Positions 51,815-60,148 of a stretch of 64,000 bases of DNA are shown piece by piece (positions within the stretch are counted from its first letter, which is position 1; every line of letters begins with the position of its first letter). Origin of the DNA: Streptomyces sp. NRRL B-24484 (GTDB taxonomy: Bacteria; Actinomycetota; Actinomycetes; Streptomycetales; Streptomycetaceae); the NCBI RefSeq assembly GCF_000717715.1, contig NZ_JOAI01000004.1:124001-188000 (forward strand). The letters are read 5' to 3'. Below the pieces are notes generated by a model. The model saw nothing but the letters and a program-made list of their open reading frames with translations. It searched no databases and was not told the origin of the DNA. A program made the position numbers and the translations under genes.

Positions 51815-51952
51815 AGGGGCGCGGGGAACTGCGCAATTCGGATGCGGGCCACCGTGCGGGCCAGGGGCGAGCCGGACCGGTCAGGAGCACCGATCCCGGA
51901 CTGCGCAGTTCTCCCCCAGCCTGGCGGCCGGGAGGTGCCCCCACGCGCCCCT
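51815..51952 (+). repeat. Dispersed intergenic palindromic repeat, full copy C
   Basis: A 138-bp element bounded by AGGGGCGCG and CGCGCCCCT, with an inner inverted pair around AACTGCGCA and TGCGCAGTT. It can fold as one long hairpin. It fills most of the 262-bp gap 51785-52046. Confidence 0.87.
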
Positions 51953-52046
51953 GAAACGACCTCCCGAGTGCCTTTGAAGACAACTCCCACGGGGTGCACC
52001 CGGGCGGCCCGGCGGTGGGGACCGTGTCCCCGCTACCGTGGACGGC

Positions 52047-52841
52047 ATGGATCTTCCCTCCGCCGAACGGACCGTCAGTGACGACCTGGGCACGCCCGTC
52101 CGGCTCGGCCGGGTCGCCCGGGTGGTGTCGCTGGTGCCCTCGCTCACCGAGGCGGTCGAGGCGACCCGCCCGGGGCTGCTGGCCGGCGCGACCGACTGGT
52201 GCAGCCACCCGGCCGGACTGGACGTCGTCCGGATCCGCGGCACCAAGAACCCGGACACCGACCGGATCGCCGCCCTGCGGCCCGATCTGGTGATCGCCAA
52301 CGAGGAGGAGAACCGCGCCCCCGACCTGGCGGCCCTCCGCGAGGCCGGTCTCGCCGTCTGGGTCACCCGGGTCCGCACCCTCGACGAGGCCTTCGCCTCG
52401 CTCGACCGGCTGCTCACCACCGCCTGCGGCCTGCCACGGCCGTCCTGGCTCGACGAGGCCGAGCACGCCTGGCGGTCCCTGCCCGTCCCGGCCGGCCCGC
52501 CGCGGCGCGCGCTCGTCCCGATCTGGCGGCGGCCGTGGATGGTCCTCGGCCGCGACACCTTCGCCGGCGACCTGCTGCGCCGCCTCGGCGTGCACCAGCT
52601 GTACGCCGACCACGCGGAGCGCTACCCGGCCGTCCCGCTGGACGAACTGCAGGCCGCCGGAGCCGAGTTGGTCGTCCTTCCCGACGAGCCCTACTGCTTC
52701 ACCGCCACCGACGGGCCGGAGGCCTTCCCCGGTGTCCCCGCCGCCCTGGTCAGCGGCCGCCACCTCACCTGGTACGGCCCCTCCCTCGTCGAGGCCCCGG
52801 CCCTCCTCGCCGCCCGCCTCGCCGCCGCAACCCCGGCCTGA
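52047..52841 (+). CDS. Helical-backbone metal-receptor (cobalamin/iron-siderophore binding-like) protein
   Basis: A 264-residue protein of the class III solute-binding fold. RVVSLVPSLTEAVEA opens the N-lobe and WCSHPAGLDVVRIRGTKNPD the ligand face. The second lobe runs from WMVLGRDTFAGDLLRRLG. There is no signal peptide or lipobox, so it is cytosolic, unlike BtuF-type transport proteins. TACCGT lies 7 nt before the ATG, so it is likely leaderless. Ligand unknown. Confidence 0.85.
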   Translation: MDLPSAERTVSDDLGTPVRLGRVARVVSLVPSLTEAVEATRPGLLAGATDWCSHPAGLDVVRIRGTKNPDTDRIAALRPDLVIANEEENRAPDLAALREAGLAVWVTRVRTLDEAFASLDRLLTTACGLPRPSWLDEAEHAWRSLPVPAGPPRRALVPIWRRPWMVLGRDTFAGDLLRRLGVHQLYADHAERYPAVPLDELQAAGAELVVLPDEPYCFTATDGPEAFPGVPAALVSGRHLTWYGPSLVEAPALLAARLAAATPA

Positions 52842-52875
52842 GCCGTCGTCGGCCACGCCGCGGCCGCCGGGGGCG

Positions 52876-53684
52876 TCACTCCGGGACCACCTCGACGCCC
52901 CGACGCCGGAGGATGTCCACGAGCAGGTCGAACAGCAGCACCGTTCCGCCGGCGGCGGGCACCTGCTCCACCAGTCGGGCCCGGGCGCCCGCCGAGTCCG
53001 TCCACCGCAGGGTGAACGGGGCCGCGGCGCCCCAGCGGCCCCGAGGCAGTCGTCGAGGGCGTCGGGGTTCCAGCCGAAGTATCCACCGGGCCCGTTCACC
53101 GCTTCGCCCATCGCGCAGAAGAAGCCGTCCCGGTCCTCGACGTGCCGGCCGTCCAGGACGACCACCCGGCCGGCGGGGGTGTCGGCCCGCCCCCGCCGCC
53201 GGTACGCGTGGGACCACAGGGCCACCGACAGCCAGGCCCGCCGCTCCTCGGGGCCGAGTTCGTGCCACAGGCCGGTGCGGGCCGGCCACCCCGTCCGGAT
53301 CGGCTCCCAGAACCGGCCCGCCCCGGGCACCGCCGGATCGCACCAGAGCGTCACGACCAGGTCGACCAGACCGCCTCCGTGGGCGGAGGGCCGGGCATCC
53401 ACGAGGGTGACCTCGTTGACGAAGTAGGACCCCATGGCGACGCCCGCGGTGTCGAGGATCTCCAGGTCGGCGTTGCCCGCCACGGCACGACGCGTGCCGA
53501 TCCGGTCGATGCTCCTCAGCAGGCCGCCTTCGGGGCGGCATCCCGTGAGGCGCACCCGCCGCGCGCCCGGGTTCCCGGGCAGGGACGTGAACAGTCCGTC
53601 CGCCTCCCGGGCGGAGCCCCGGAAGTCGGCGTCGTCCTCGTCGGACGTGAGTGCGTACTTCTCGCCCCGACCTGCCGCTCGCAT
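52876..53684 (-). pseudogene. Barstar-family (ribonuclease inhibitor) protein, frameshifted
   Basis: From ATG 53684, an uncharacterised N-terminal region of about 170 residues leads into a barstar domain (VVVLDGRHVEDRDGFFCAMG, then FGWNPDALDDCL). One base is missing near 53043 (plus strand CCCCGAGG where CCCCGGAGG is expected). After it the correct frame continues RGRWGAAAPFTLRW to ILRRRGVEVVPE at 52876. Restoring it gives 269 residues. Barstar blocks barnase-type RNases. No barnase gene is adjacent. Confidence 0.78.
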
Positions 53685-53726
53685 CGCCCCCCTGAGAACG
53701 CCGATCCCACGGCCCGCCGGCCGCTG

Positions 53727-54449
53727 TCAGCGGGTGCCCGGGGGGCGGTCGAAGACGCAGTCGCCGCAGACCCCGCCGCCCGGCACCCGGTAGTAGAGGC
53801 AGCAGGAGGTGCGCCGGAAGGCGAGGGGGCGGCCGGGGGCGGTGACGCTCCCGGTACCGCACAGCGGCGGGGCGTCGAGCAGGGCGCGGACGAGCGACCA
53901 GGTGCGGCGGGCGGCCTCGGTGTGCCGGACGGACGGCGCGGTGGCCAGCACCCGGCCGGCGCCGACCAGGGCGGATGCGGCGTTGCCGTCGAGCAGGCGT
54001 TCCGCCACCGGCGCGACGGAGCGGACGGCCGCGGCCAGCGGCGCCAGGTTCTCCTCCGCCACGGCCTGCCGGAGGCCGTCGGCGAGCGACCCGGCCGGGG
54101 CGGACGGCCCGTCCGGCAGCCACAGCTCGAAGGTGCCCTGAGCCGGCAGCAGCCCGTGGGCGCGGTCGGGGTGCAGGTCCGCGACGATCCCGCCGAGCGC
54201 GGCCGCGCCGAGCGCCACCGACCAGAGCCGGGAGGCCAGCCCCAGGTGCACCACCGAGGCCGCCACCCGCGGCTCCCGGGTGCCCAACTGCCGCGCGGCC
54301 GCGCGGATCCGCCCGGCGAGCGGGCTGTCCGGCCCCGCCGCGTACAGCTCCCGCAGGGGCCGGAACCCGGCCGGCGGCGCCTCGCCCGTCCGGACGGCGA
54401 AGTACGGTCCGACCCGGCCGACCACGGCCCACACCTCGGACACCCCCAT
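53727..54449 (-). CDS. FhuF-like ferric reductase with [2Fe-2S] C-terminus
   Basis: A 240-residue protein starting at ATG 54449 with GGAGGGG upstream. The C-terminal C216-C217...C228-x2-C231 arrangement is the hallmark FhuF iron-sulfur site, which reduces Fe(III) in imported siderophores. The N-terminal two-thirds is helical. No siderophore transporter or synthetase is nearby. Confidence 0.87.
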   Translation of the reverse strand: MGVSEVWAVVGRVGPYFAVRTGEAPPAGFRPLRELYAAGPDSPLAGRIRAAARQLGTREPRVAASVVHLGLASRLWSVALGAAALGGIVADLHPDRAHGLLPAQGTFELWLPDGPSAPAGSLADGLRQAVAEENLAPLAAAVRSVAPVAERLLDGNAASALVGAGRVLATAPSVRHTEAARRTWSLVRALLDAPPLCGTGSVTAPGRPLAFRRTSCCLYYRVPGGGVCGDCVFDRPPGTR

Positions 54450-54602
54450 CGCCACCCCTCCGTCCACCGCCCGCCGCCCGATCCGCGCGGCAAGCCAACC
54501 AGGGGCGCGGGCGGCCGCGCAATCCGGGGCGGACCGCAGGCGCACACCGGCTTCCGCACACCGGCATTCGCACACCAGCGCGGCCGACCGCGTAAGCTCG
54601 GC

Positions 54603-54620
54603 GGAGAGCGAACGTTCTCC
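54603..54620. promoter_or_regulatory. TetR operator, copy 1
   Basis: The imperfect dyad GGAGAGCG-AA-CGTTCTCC, 20 bp before the TetR start. It matches two sites before the DUF1348 gene. Confidence 0.8.
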
Positions 54621-54640
54621 GAGACTCCCGGGGGAGACCG

Positions 54641-55207
54641 ATGGACCAGGCCGAGGCCCGGACGCGGCTGCTGGACGCCGCCGGGCAGCTCTTCTACGAG
54701 CGGGGGATCCAGGCCGTCGGGGTGGACCAGATCCGCACCGCCTCCGGCGTCTCACTCAAGCGGTTCTACCAGCTCTTCCCGTCCAAGTCCGACCTGGTGC
54801 TGGCCTACCTGCAGCGCCGCGACGCCCGCTGGCTGGACTCCCTCACCGGGTTCGCCGACGCCCGGCCGGCGGGCGACGGGCGGATCCTGGCGGTCTTCGA
54901 CTGGCTGCACGCCTGGTTCGGCGAGCCGGACTTCCGCGGGTGCGCCTTCCTCAACGCCTTCGGCGAGATCGGCGCGACCGACCCGGCGGCCGCCGCGGCC
55001 GTGCGGGCGCACAAGGCGGCGCTCCGCGACTACCTCGGCGGACTGCTGCGCCTGGCCGGCCGGCCGGAGTCCCTGCTCGACCCGCTGTTCCTGCTGGCCG
55101 AGGGCGCCATGACGACCGCAGCGGTCACCGGCTCCCCCGAGGTGGCCCTGAGGGCGCGCGACGCGGCGGCGGCCCTGTTGACCGCCGCCGCACCGGCCGC
55201 CGCCTGA
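54641..55207 (+). CDS. TetR-family transcriptional regulator
   Basis: A 188-residue repressor starting at ATG 54641. The HTH is VGVDQIRTASGVSLKRFYQLFPSKSDL, and the C-terminal region FRGCAFLNAFGEIG matches the TetR_C group that controls single oxidoreductase or NTF2 genes. Three near-identical dyads, one before itself and two before the convergent DUF1348 gene, define a compact regulon. Confidence 0.92.
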   Translation: MDQAEARTRLLDAAGQLFYERGIQAVGVDQIRTASGVSLKRFYQLFPSKSDLVLAYLQRRDARWLDSLTGFADARPAGDGRILAVFDWLHAWFGEPDFRGCAFLNAFGEIGATDPAAAAAVRAHKAALRDYLGGLLRLAGRPESLLDPLFLLAEGAMTTAAVTGSPEVALRARDAAAALLTAAAPAAA

Positions 55208-55226
55208 CCTCCCGGCCGAGGGCGCC

Positions 55227-55694
55227 TCAGAGCCCCAGCTCGCTCAGACCGGGGTGGCCGTCGGGTCGGCGGCCGAGCGGCCAGCGGTACTTGCGGTCGG
55301 CCTCGGCGATCGGCAGGTCGTTGATGCTGGCGTGGCGCACGCTCATCAGCCCGTCCTCGTCGAACTCCCAGTTCTCGTTGCCGTACGAGCGGAACCACCG
55401 GCCGGAGTCGTCGTGCCACTCGTAGGCGAAGCGGACCGCGATGCGTCGCTCCCCGTGGGCCCACAGCTCCTTGACGAGCCGGTACTCGTGCTCGCGGGCC
55501 CACTTGCGGGTCAGGAAGGCGACGATCTCCTCGCGTCCGATGGCGAATTCGGAGCGGTTCCGCCAGCGCGAGTCGACGGTGTAGGCGAGCGCGACCCGCT
55601 CGGGGTCACGGGTGTTCCAGCCGTCCTCGGCGAGGCGGACCTTCTCGATCGCGCTCTGCTCGGTGAACGGCGGCAGGGGCGGGCGCTTGCTCAT
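55227..55694 (-). CDS. DUF1348/NTF2-like (SnoaL-fold) protein
   Basis: A 155-residue protein with the DUF1348 signatures [21 protein letters not shown], then [15 protein letters not shown] and the C-terminal HASINDLPI, ending [11 protein letters not shown]. The fold is the NTF2-like cone with a hydrophobic pocket. Its catalytic or binding role is unknown. It is preceded by two TetR operators and convergent with the TetR gene. Confidence 0.9.
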   Translation of the reverse strand: MSKRPPLPPFTEQSAIEKVRLAEDGWNTRDPERVALAYTVDSRWRNRSEFAIGREEIVAFLTRKWAREHEYRLVKELWAHGERRIAVRFAYEWHDDSGRWFRSYGNENWEFDEDGLMSVRHASINDLPIAEADRKYRWPLGRRPDGHPGLSELGL

Positions 55695-55727
55695 GGGATC
55701 CTCCGGCCGTGCGGGCTCGTCCAGTTG

Positions 55728-55745
55728 AGAGAACGACCGTTCTCC
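55728..55745. promoter_or_regulatory. TetR operator, copy 2
   Basis: Core GAGAACG-AC-CGTTCTC, 35 bp before the DUF1348 start. Confidence 0.78.
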
Positions 55746-55761
55746 CGATGGCCCCACCCTA

Positions 55762-55779
55762 GGAGAACGATCGCTCTCC
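55762..55779. promoter_or_regulatory. TetR operator, copy 3
   Basis: The imperfect dyad GGAGAACG-AT-CGCTCTCC, 34 bp beyond copy 2 (three to four helical turns). Confidence 0.78.
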
Positions 55780-55858
55780 TGCAAACGCGCACCCGTCCCG
55801 GCGAGTTGGCGCAGCCCGCCGCAGTACTCGGCAGCCGCACCCGCGGCACGGACCGGCC

Positions 55859-55946
55859 GGCTCGGCGGCAACGGAAGGCCGGCTCGGCGGCGCCGGGGGG
55901 CCGACTCGGTGGCGATAGCAGGGTGGCTCGGCGGCGCCGGGAGGGC
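55859..55946. repeat. 22-bp tandem repeat, four degenerate copies
   Basis: Units beginning GGCTCGGCGGC or GACTCGGTGGC start at 55859, 55881, 55903 and 55925. The exact 22-bp period is two DNA turns. It lies between the TetR operators and the CMD gene. Confidence 0.75.
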
Positions 55947-56091
55947 GGGCCGGACGGCGGGACCACTCCGATGCCGCACACCGGGACGGCGTGATCCGGC
56001 CGGGTGACCTAGGGTCGGACTGCAAGCGGCCGAACGGGTGCACGCGCCCGGCGGTCCGTTCCGCTCCGCACTCCTCGGAAGGCAGTCGACC

Positions 56092-56433
56092 ATGCCTACG
56101 ACGTCCGAAACGCCTGTCCTGGACACCCTCGCCGCGATGACGATCGACTCGATCGAGCGGTGCGGGATGAGCGAGGACATGCTCATCCTGACCCGGATCG
56201 CCGCGCTCGCCGCCATGGACGCACCGACGATCTCCTACCTCGCCCACCTCGGTCCGGCCGTCGAGGCCAACGTGACCGCGAGCCAACTGCAGGACGTCCT
56301 GGTGGCGATCGCCCCGATCGTCGGGACGGCCCGGGTGATGTCCGCCGCCGGGCACATCACCGAGGCCCTCGGCGTCGCCATCGCCGTCGCCGACGCCGAG
56401 ATCCAGGCCCAGGTCCGGTCGAACGGCCAGTAG
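56092..56433 (+). CDS. Carboxymuconolactone decarboxylase (CMD/AhpD-fold) family protein
   Basis: A 113-residue all-helical protein starting at ATG 56092. The CMD pattern [23 protein letters not shown] is present, but the redox CxxC of AhpD is not: there is a single Cys in ERCGMSEDM. It is therefore unlikely to be a peroxidase reductant. The function is otherwise unknown. A strong hairpin follows. Confidence 0.85.
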   Translation: MPTTSETPVLDTLAAMTIDSIERCGMSEDMLILTRIAALAAMDAPTISYLAHLGPAVEANVTASQLQDVLVAIAPIVGTARVMSAAGHITEALGVAIAVADAEIQAQVRSNGQ

Positions 56434-56459
56434 GCCGGGCTTCGTACCCCGCAGCAACA

Positions 56460-56498
56460 CGCCGACCGGCGCTCCCCCGCAGGGAGCGCCGGTCGGCG
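56460..56498. terminator. Bidirectional terminator
   Basis: A perfect 17-bp stem, CGCCGACCGGCGCTCCC against GGGAGCGCCGGTCGGCG, with loop CCGCA, between convergent genes. Confidence 0.9.
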
Positions 56499-56522
56499 CG
56501 TGGTTCCGGAGCGGCCAACGGA

Positions 56523-57713
56523 CTACTTCGCCGCGGCGGCCTCCAGCAGGACGTCCACCAGGCGCTCGGCGGCGTCGGGGCGGCCCTGGGCGCGGGCCCG
56601 GTGCGCCATCTCGGCACGGCACGACGGGTCGCCGAGCAGCGGTGCGACGGCCCGGCACAGGTCGTCCGCGGTCACCTCGCCGAGCAGCGCCACGGCCGCG
56701 CCGGAGTCCTGGAGGTGACCGGCGTTGTGCGCCTGCTCGTTGCCGGCCGAGGAGGCCAGCGGGACGAGCACGGAGGCCTTGCCGAGCGCGGTGAGTTCGG
56801 CGATCGTGCCGGCGCCGCTGCGGGAGACGACCACGTCGGCCAGCGCCAGCACGTCGGGGAGTTCGGGGCCGACGAAGGGCGTGACCAGGTAGCGGGCGGC
56901 GAGCTGCGGGGGCAGTGCGGCGGCCCGGGCCCGCAGGCCGTCGGCGTGCGCGGCGCCGCACTGGTGGACGACGTTGGCGCCGGTCAGCAGCCAGGGCAGC
57001 GCCTCCTCGACCAGGCCGTTGATCTGCAGCGAGCCCTGGGCGCCGCCGGTCACGTACACGGTGGGCAGGTGCGGGTCGAAGCCGTACAGGCCGAGCGCCT
57101 CGACGGCCTTGGCGGGGACGCCGTGGAACACCTCGGGACGGACCGGATTGCCCGTCACCACGGCCCGGGCGCGGGCGCCCTCGGGCAGCAGCGGGACGGT
57201 GGACTCGGAGGAGACCGCGAAGCGGGCGGCGATCCGGGCGAGCATCCGGTTCGCCAGGCCGAGGCGGACGGTCTGCTCGTGGACGACCAGCGGCGCACCG
57301 CAGCGGCCCGCGGCGCGGCCGACCGGGACGGCGACGTAGCCGCCGGTGGCGAGCACCACGTCGGGGGCGAAGTCGGCGACCACCTTGCGGGCCTGCAGGA
57401 TGCCGCGGACGACCCGGAACATGTCGCGGACGTTGGCGGGCGAGGCCATCTTCAGCGGGTTCGAGGAGCGGCGGATCTTGCCGGTGGCCACCGTGGCGAA
57501 GGGGATGCCCTCGTTCGCCGCGACCCGGGCCTCCAGACCTTCGGCGGTGCCGACCCAGAGCACCTCCAGCCCCTGCCCGGCGGCGCCGAGTCGGGCCCGC
57601 AGGGTGCGCACGGCGGTCAGCGCCGGGTAGGTGTGACCGCCGGTGCCGCCGCCGGTGACGAGCAGTCGGAACGGCCGCGCGGCTGCGGGCTGGTAGTGGT
57701 CGGCGCGGTTCAC
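56523..57713 (-). CDS. MurG-like glycosyltransferase, divergent paralogue
   Basis: A 396-residue GT-B enzyme. It keeps GGGTGGHTYPAL at the N-lobe (lipid I side), VLATGGYVAVP and a C-lobe SRSGAGTIAEL. Standard MurG has HEQN, GGSQGA and a DHQ..NA motif; here these are HEQT, GGAQGS and NEQAHNA, so the UDP-GlcNAc site differs. It is not in the dcw cluster, where the housekeeping murG should lie. It may act in a modified or secondary glycolipid pathway. The start is GTG 57713. Confidence 0.82.
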   Translation of the reverse strand: MNRADHYQPAAARPFRLLVTGGGTGGHTYPALTAVRTLRARLGAAGQGLEVLWVGTAEGLEARVAANEGIPFATVATGKIRRSSNPLKMASPANVRDMFRVVRGILQARKVVADFAPDVVLATGGYVAVPVGRAAGRCGAPLVVHEQTVRLGLANRMLARIAARFAVSSESTVPLLPEGARARAVVTGNPVRPEVFHGVPAKAVEALGLYGFDPHLPTVYVTGGAQGSLQINGLVEEALPWLLTGANVVHQCGAAHADGLRARAAALPPQLAARYLVTPFVGPELPDVLALADVVVSRSGAGTIAELTALGKASVLVPLASSAGNEQAHNAGHLQDSGAAVALLGEVTADDLCRAVAPLLGDPSCRAEMAHRARAQGRPDAAERLVDVLLEAAAAK

Positions 57714-57983
57714 GGGCGCTCCCGGGTGAGGGCGTTCGGCCCGGACTCGGCCGCGCCGGAGGGCAGTTGGACAATCAGGACGATATCAGCCCAATCACCA
57801 CAGGCCCCGGCCGGGGACCCCGGGTAGGGGGACGTCCTGGCGGCACCCGTGGTTGCACCGCCGGCAATCCCCGTCGGACGGCGGCCGCCCGGCCCGGGTC
57901 GAGCGGCGGGACGGCGGACTCGCCGTCCCGCCGTCCCGCGAAGCACTGCCGGCGGCGGAACGGCCCACGCCCGCGGCCTCCGG

Positions 57984-59384
57984 TCAGTCCTGGATCCGCC
58001 GCCAGGGGCGGTCCGCCTCCAGGGCGAACGCCAGCTCCAGCAGGACGCGTTCCTGCCCGTGCGCCGCGGAGAGGTGGACGCCGATCGGCAGGCCGTCGTC
58101 CGTGCTGCCGGTGGGCAGCGAGATCCCCGGCGCGCCGGTCACGTTGTTGACCGGCGTGAAGGCCACGTAGCGCTGCAGGCGCCCCATCAGTTCCTCGAAC
58201 GGCACGTTGGGGCTGAGGTGGCCGAGCGGCGGGGCGGTGTGGGCGAGCACCGGGGAGAGCACCGCGTCGTGGTCGCGGAACATCCCGGCGTAGGTGTGCT
58301 CGGCGCGGCGCAGCCGCCGCAGGGCGCCGGGGATGCGCGCGAACTCGCGGTGGAAGCTGCGGCGCAGGCCCGAGGTGAGGCCGTCGAGATCGGCGGTGCG
58401 GAAGCTGCGGTCCAGCAGCAGGCGGCCGGTCGCCGCGATGAGGAAGGCGATGTAGCCCCAGTAGAGGGTGAAGTCGCGGGAGAACCCCTCGTCGAAGGGG
58501 AGTGCGGTCGGCTCGACGCGGTGGCCCAGGGCCTCCAGGCTGGCCGCGGTCTCCTCGACGGCGCGGCGGGTGGCCGCGTCGGTCGCGGCGAGCGGCGAGT
58601 CGAGGACGAGGCCGATCCGCAGCGGGCGGCTGCCGGGGCCCTCGACCAGGCCGAGCGGCGGCAGGGCGGGGTTGCGGTGGTGGCGCTCGGCGGCGGCGAA
58701 GAAGGCTGCGGTGTCACGCACGGATCGGGTGAGCACGCCGTCGGTGACGAGGTCGATCGGCAGCCGGCGGCCCTGGTCGTTGGGCACCAGGCGGCCGCGG
58801 GTCGGCTTGAGGCCGACGAGCCCGCAGCAGGCGGCGGGGATGCGGATGGAGCCGCCGCCGTCGTTGGCGTGGGCGATCGGGACGACACCGGCCGCGACCA
58901 GGGCGGCCGAGCCGCCGGAGGAGGCGCCTGCCGAGTGCGAGGGCTTCCACGGGTTGCGCACCGGTTCGGCGGCGGCGTACTCGGTGGAGGCGTTGAGGCC
59001 GAACTCGGGGAGCCGGGACTTGCCGAGCACGGCGACGCCGGTGGCGAGGAACTGGTCGGCGAAGCCGGCGGTGCGCCGGGCGGGCCGGGCCCGGAAGGCG
59101 GCGCTGCCCTGCCCGGTGGGCATGCCGTGCAGGTCGACGTTGTCCTTGAGGTAGGTGGGCACGCCGTAGAACGGCGCCAGCCGGCTCTCGGCGGTCAGCC
59201 GCGGCAGCCGGGCGGCGAAGGCGACCGGTTCGAGGGCGGCGTCGACCTTCCGGGCGCGTGCCGCGGCGGCCTCCGCGAGTTCGTCCGGGCTCGCCTCGCC
59301 GGACCGGACGAGTCCGGCGAGTGCCACCGCGTCGTGGTCCCCGAGTACGTCGTCACCGAATGCGTGCACCCGATCGTCCGTCAT
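57984..59384 (-). CDS. Amidase signature family enzyme
   Basis: A 466-residue amidohydrolase. The Ser-cisSer-Lys triad is K80 (TYLKDNVD), S155 (GASSGGSAAL) and nucleophile S179 (GGGSIRIPAA). The family cleaves amides such as indoleacetamide or small drug-like amides, or acts in GatA-type transamidation; no GatB/C genes are adjacent. The start is ATG 59384. The 270-bp gap on its 3' side (57714-57983) shows no gene. Confidence 0.9.
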   Translation of the reverse strand: MTDDRVHAFGDDVLGDHDAVALAGLVRSGEASPDELAEAAAARARKVDAALEPVAFAARLPRLTAESRLAPFYGVPTYLKDNVDLHGMPTGQGSAAFRARPARRTAGFADQFLATGVAVLGKSRLPEFGLNASTEYAAAEPVRNPWKPSHSAGASSGGSAALVAAGVVPIAHANDGGGSIRIPAACCGLVGLKPTRGRLVPNDQGRRLPIDLVTDGVLTRSVRDTAAFFAAAERHHRNPALPPLGLVEGPGSRPLRIGLVLDSPLAATDAATRRAVEETAASLEALGHRVEPTALPFDEGFSRDFTLYWGYIAFLIAATGRLLLDRSFRTADLDGLTSGLRRSFHREFARIPGALRRLRRAEHTYAGMFRDHDAVLSPVLAHTAPPLGHLSPNVPFEELMGRLQRYVAFTPVNNVTGAPGISLPTGSTDDGLPIGVHLSAAHGQERVLLELAFALEADRPWRRIQD

Positions 59385-59573
59385 GCCAACCCCCGCTCCT
59401 ACCGGCCAGTAATACCGTTCGCGGGCCGCATTCTAGGGGCGTGGGCTGCTGCGGTACACGCCCCCTCCGGCGCGTCGCGACGCCGTCCGCCACGGGGAGC
59501 AGTGGGGCCGGCCGGCACGGGCGCGGCCGGGGCACGGCGCGGGAGTCGGCATGGGGTGGCGGCCGAGGGTGCG

Positions 59574-59873
59574 TCAGCCCAGGCGGGTCCGGGTACCCGG
59601 GCCGGAGTTGGACCGGCGGGTCCGGGCCGGCCTGGAGGGCCTGACGTCGGGGCCGGGGCGGGCCGTCGACGGCGCGTCCTCCCGCCCGGCGACGGCGCGT
59701 TGGGCGAGCAGGGCGACCGCCCGGGCGGCGACGGGTTCGGGAACGCCCAGGTCGGCGGCGCGCCGCTGGCAGATCGAGCACCAGACCGGGCTGGCCGGGC
59801 CGTCACTGTAGGCGAGCGACTCGGGGGGCAGGTAGCTGACGGAGCACTCCCGGCAGACGAACACGGACCTCAT
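59574..59873 (-). CDS. Small zinc-ribbon-like protein
   Basis: A 99-residue protein. The N-terminal half has two cysteine pairs, CRECSVSY and WCSICQRR (CxxC...CxxC), that would bind zinc. The C-terminal third is basic and probably disordered. Its ATG overlaps the stop of the upstream microprotein (ATGA). No enzyme is recognised; nucleic-acid or protein contact is likely. Confidence 0.7.
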   Translation of the reverse strand: MRSVFVCRECSVSYLPPESLAYSDGPASPVWCSICQRRAADLGVPEPVAARAVALLAQRAVAGREDAPSTARPGPDVRPSRPARTRRSNSGPGTRTRLG

Positions 59874-60031
59874 CCGTACACCACCCCCGCGCCGCTGCAC
59901 CGACCGCACGGCGACCAGTACCGGTGCTCGCGGTGCACCTGGCTGCCGCTGACGTCCGTCTCCACCGTGTGCTGCACCTTCTCGGTGCCGCTCTGCCCGG
60001 CGCATCCCGGGCACACCTGGGGTTCTGCCAC
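59870..60031 (-). CDS. DnaJ-type zinc-finger microprotein
   Basis: A 53-residue protein starting at GTG 60031 with AGGAGG 7 nt upstream. It holds two CxxCxGxG-like motifs, CPGCAGQ and CGRCSGAG, about 35 residues apart, as in the DnaJ zinc finger. Its stop overlaps the zinc-ribbon gene, so the pair is co-translated. Confidence 0.68.
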   Translation of the reverse strand: MAEPQVCPGCAGQSGTEKVQHTVETDVSGSQVHREHRYWSPCGRCSGAGVVYG

Positions 60032-60148
60032 AACACCACCTCCTGTGGTCAGACGGTAGCGCGCCGCAACCATGATCGGTGGCGCATCGTCAGTCCCACG
60101 TCGCGCCGGGCGGGTTGACGGCCAGCCACGCCCCCGGCCGCGGACGGG

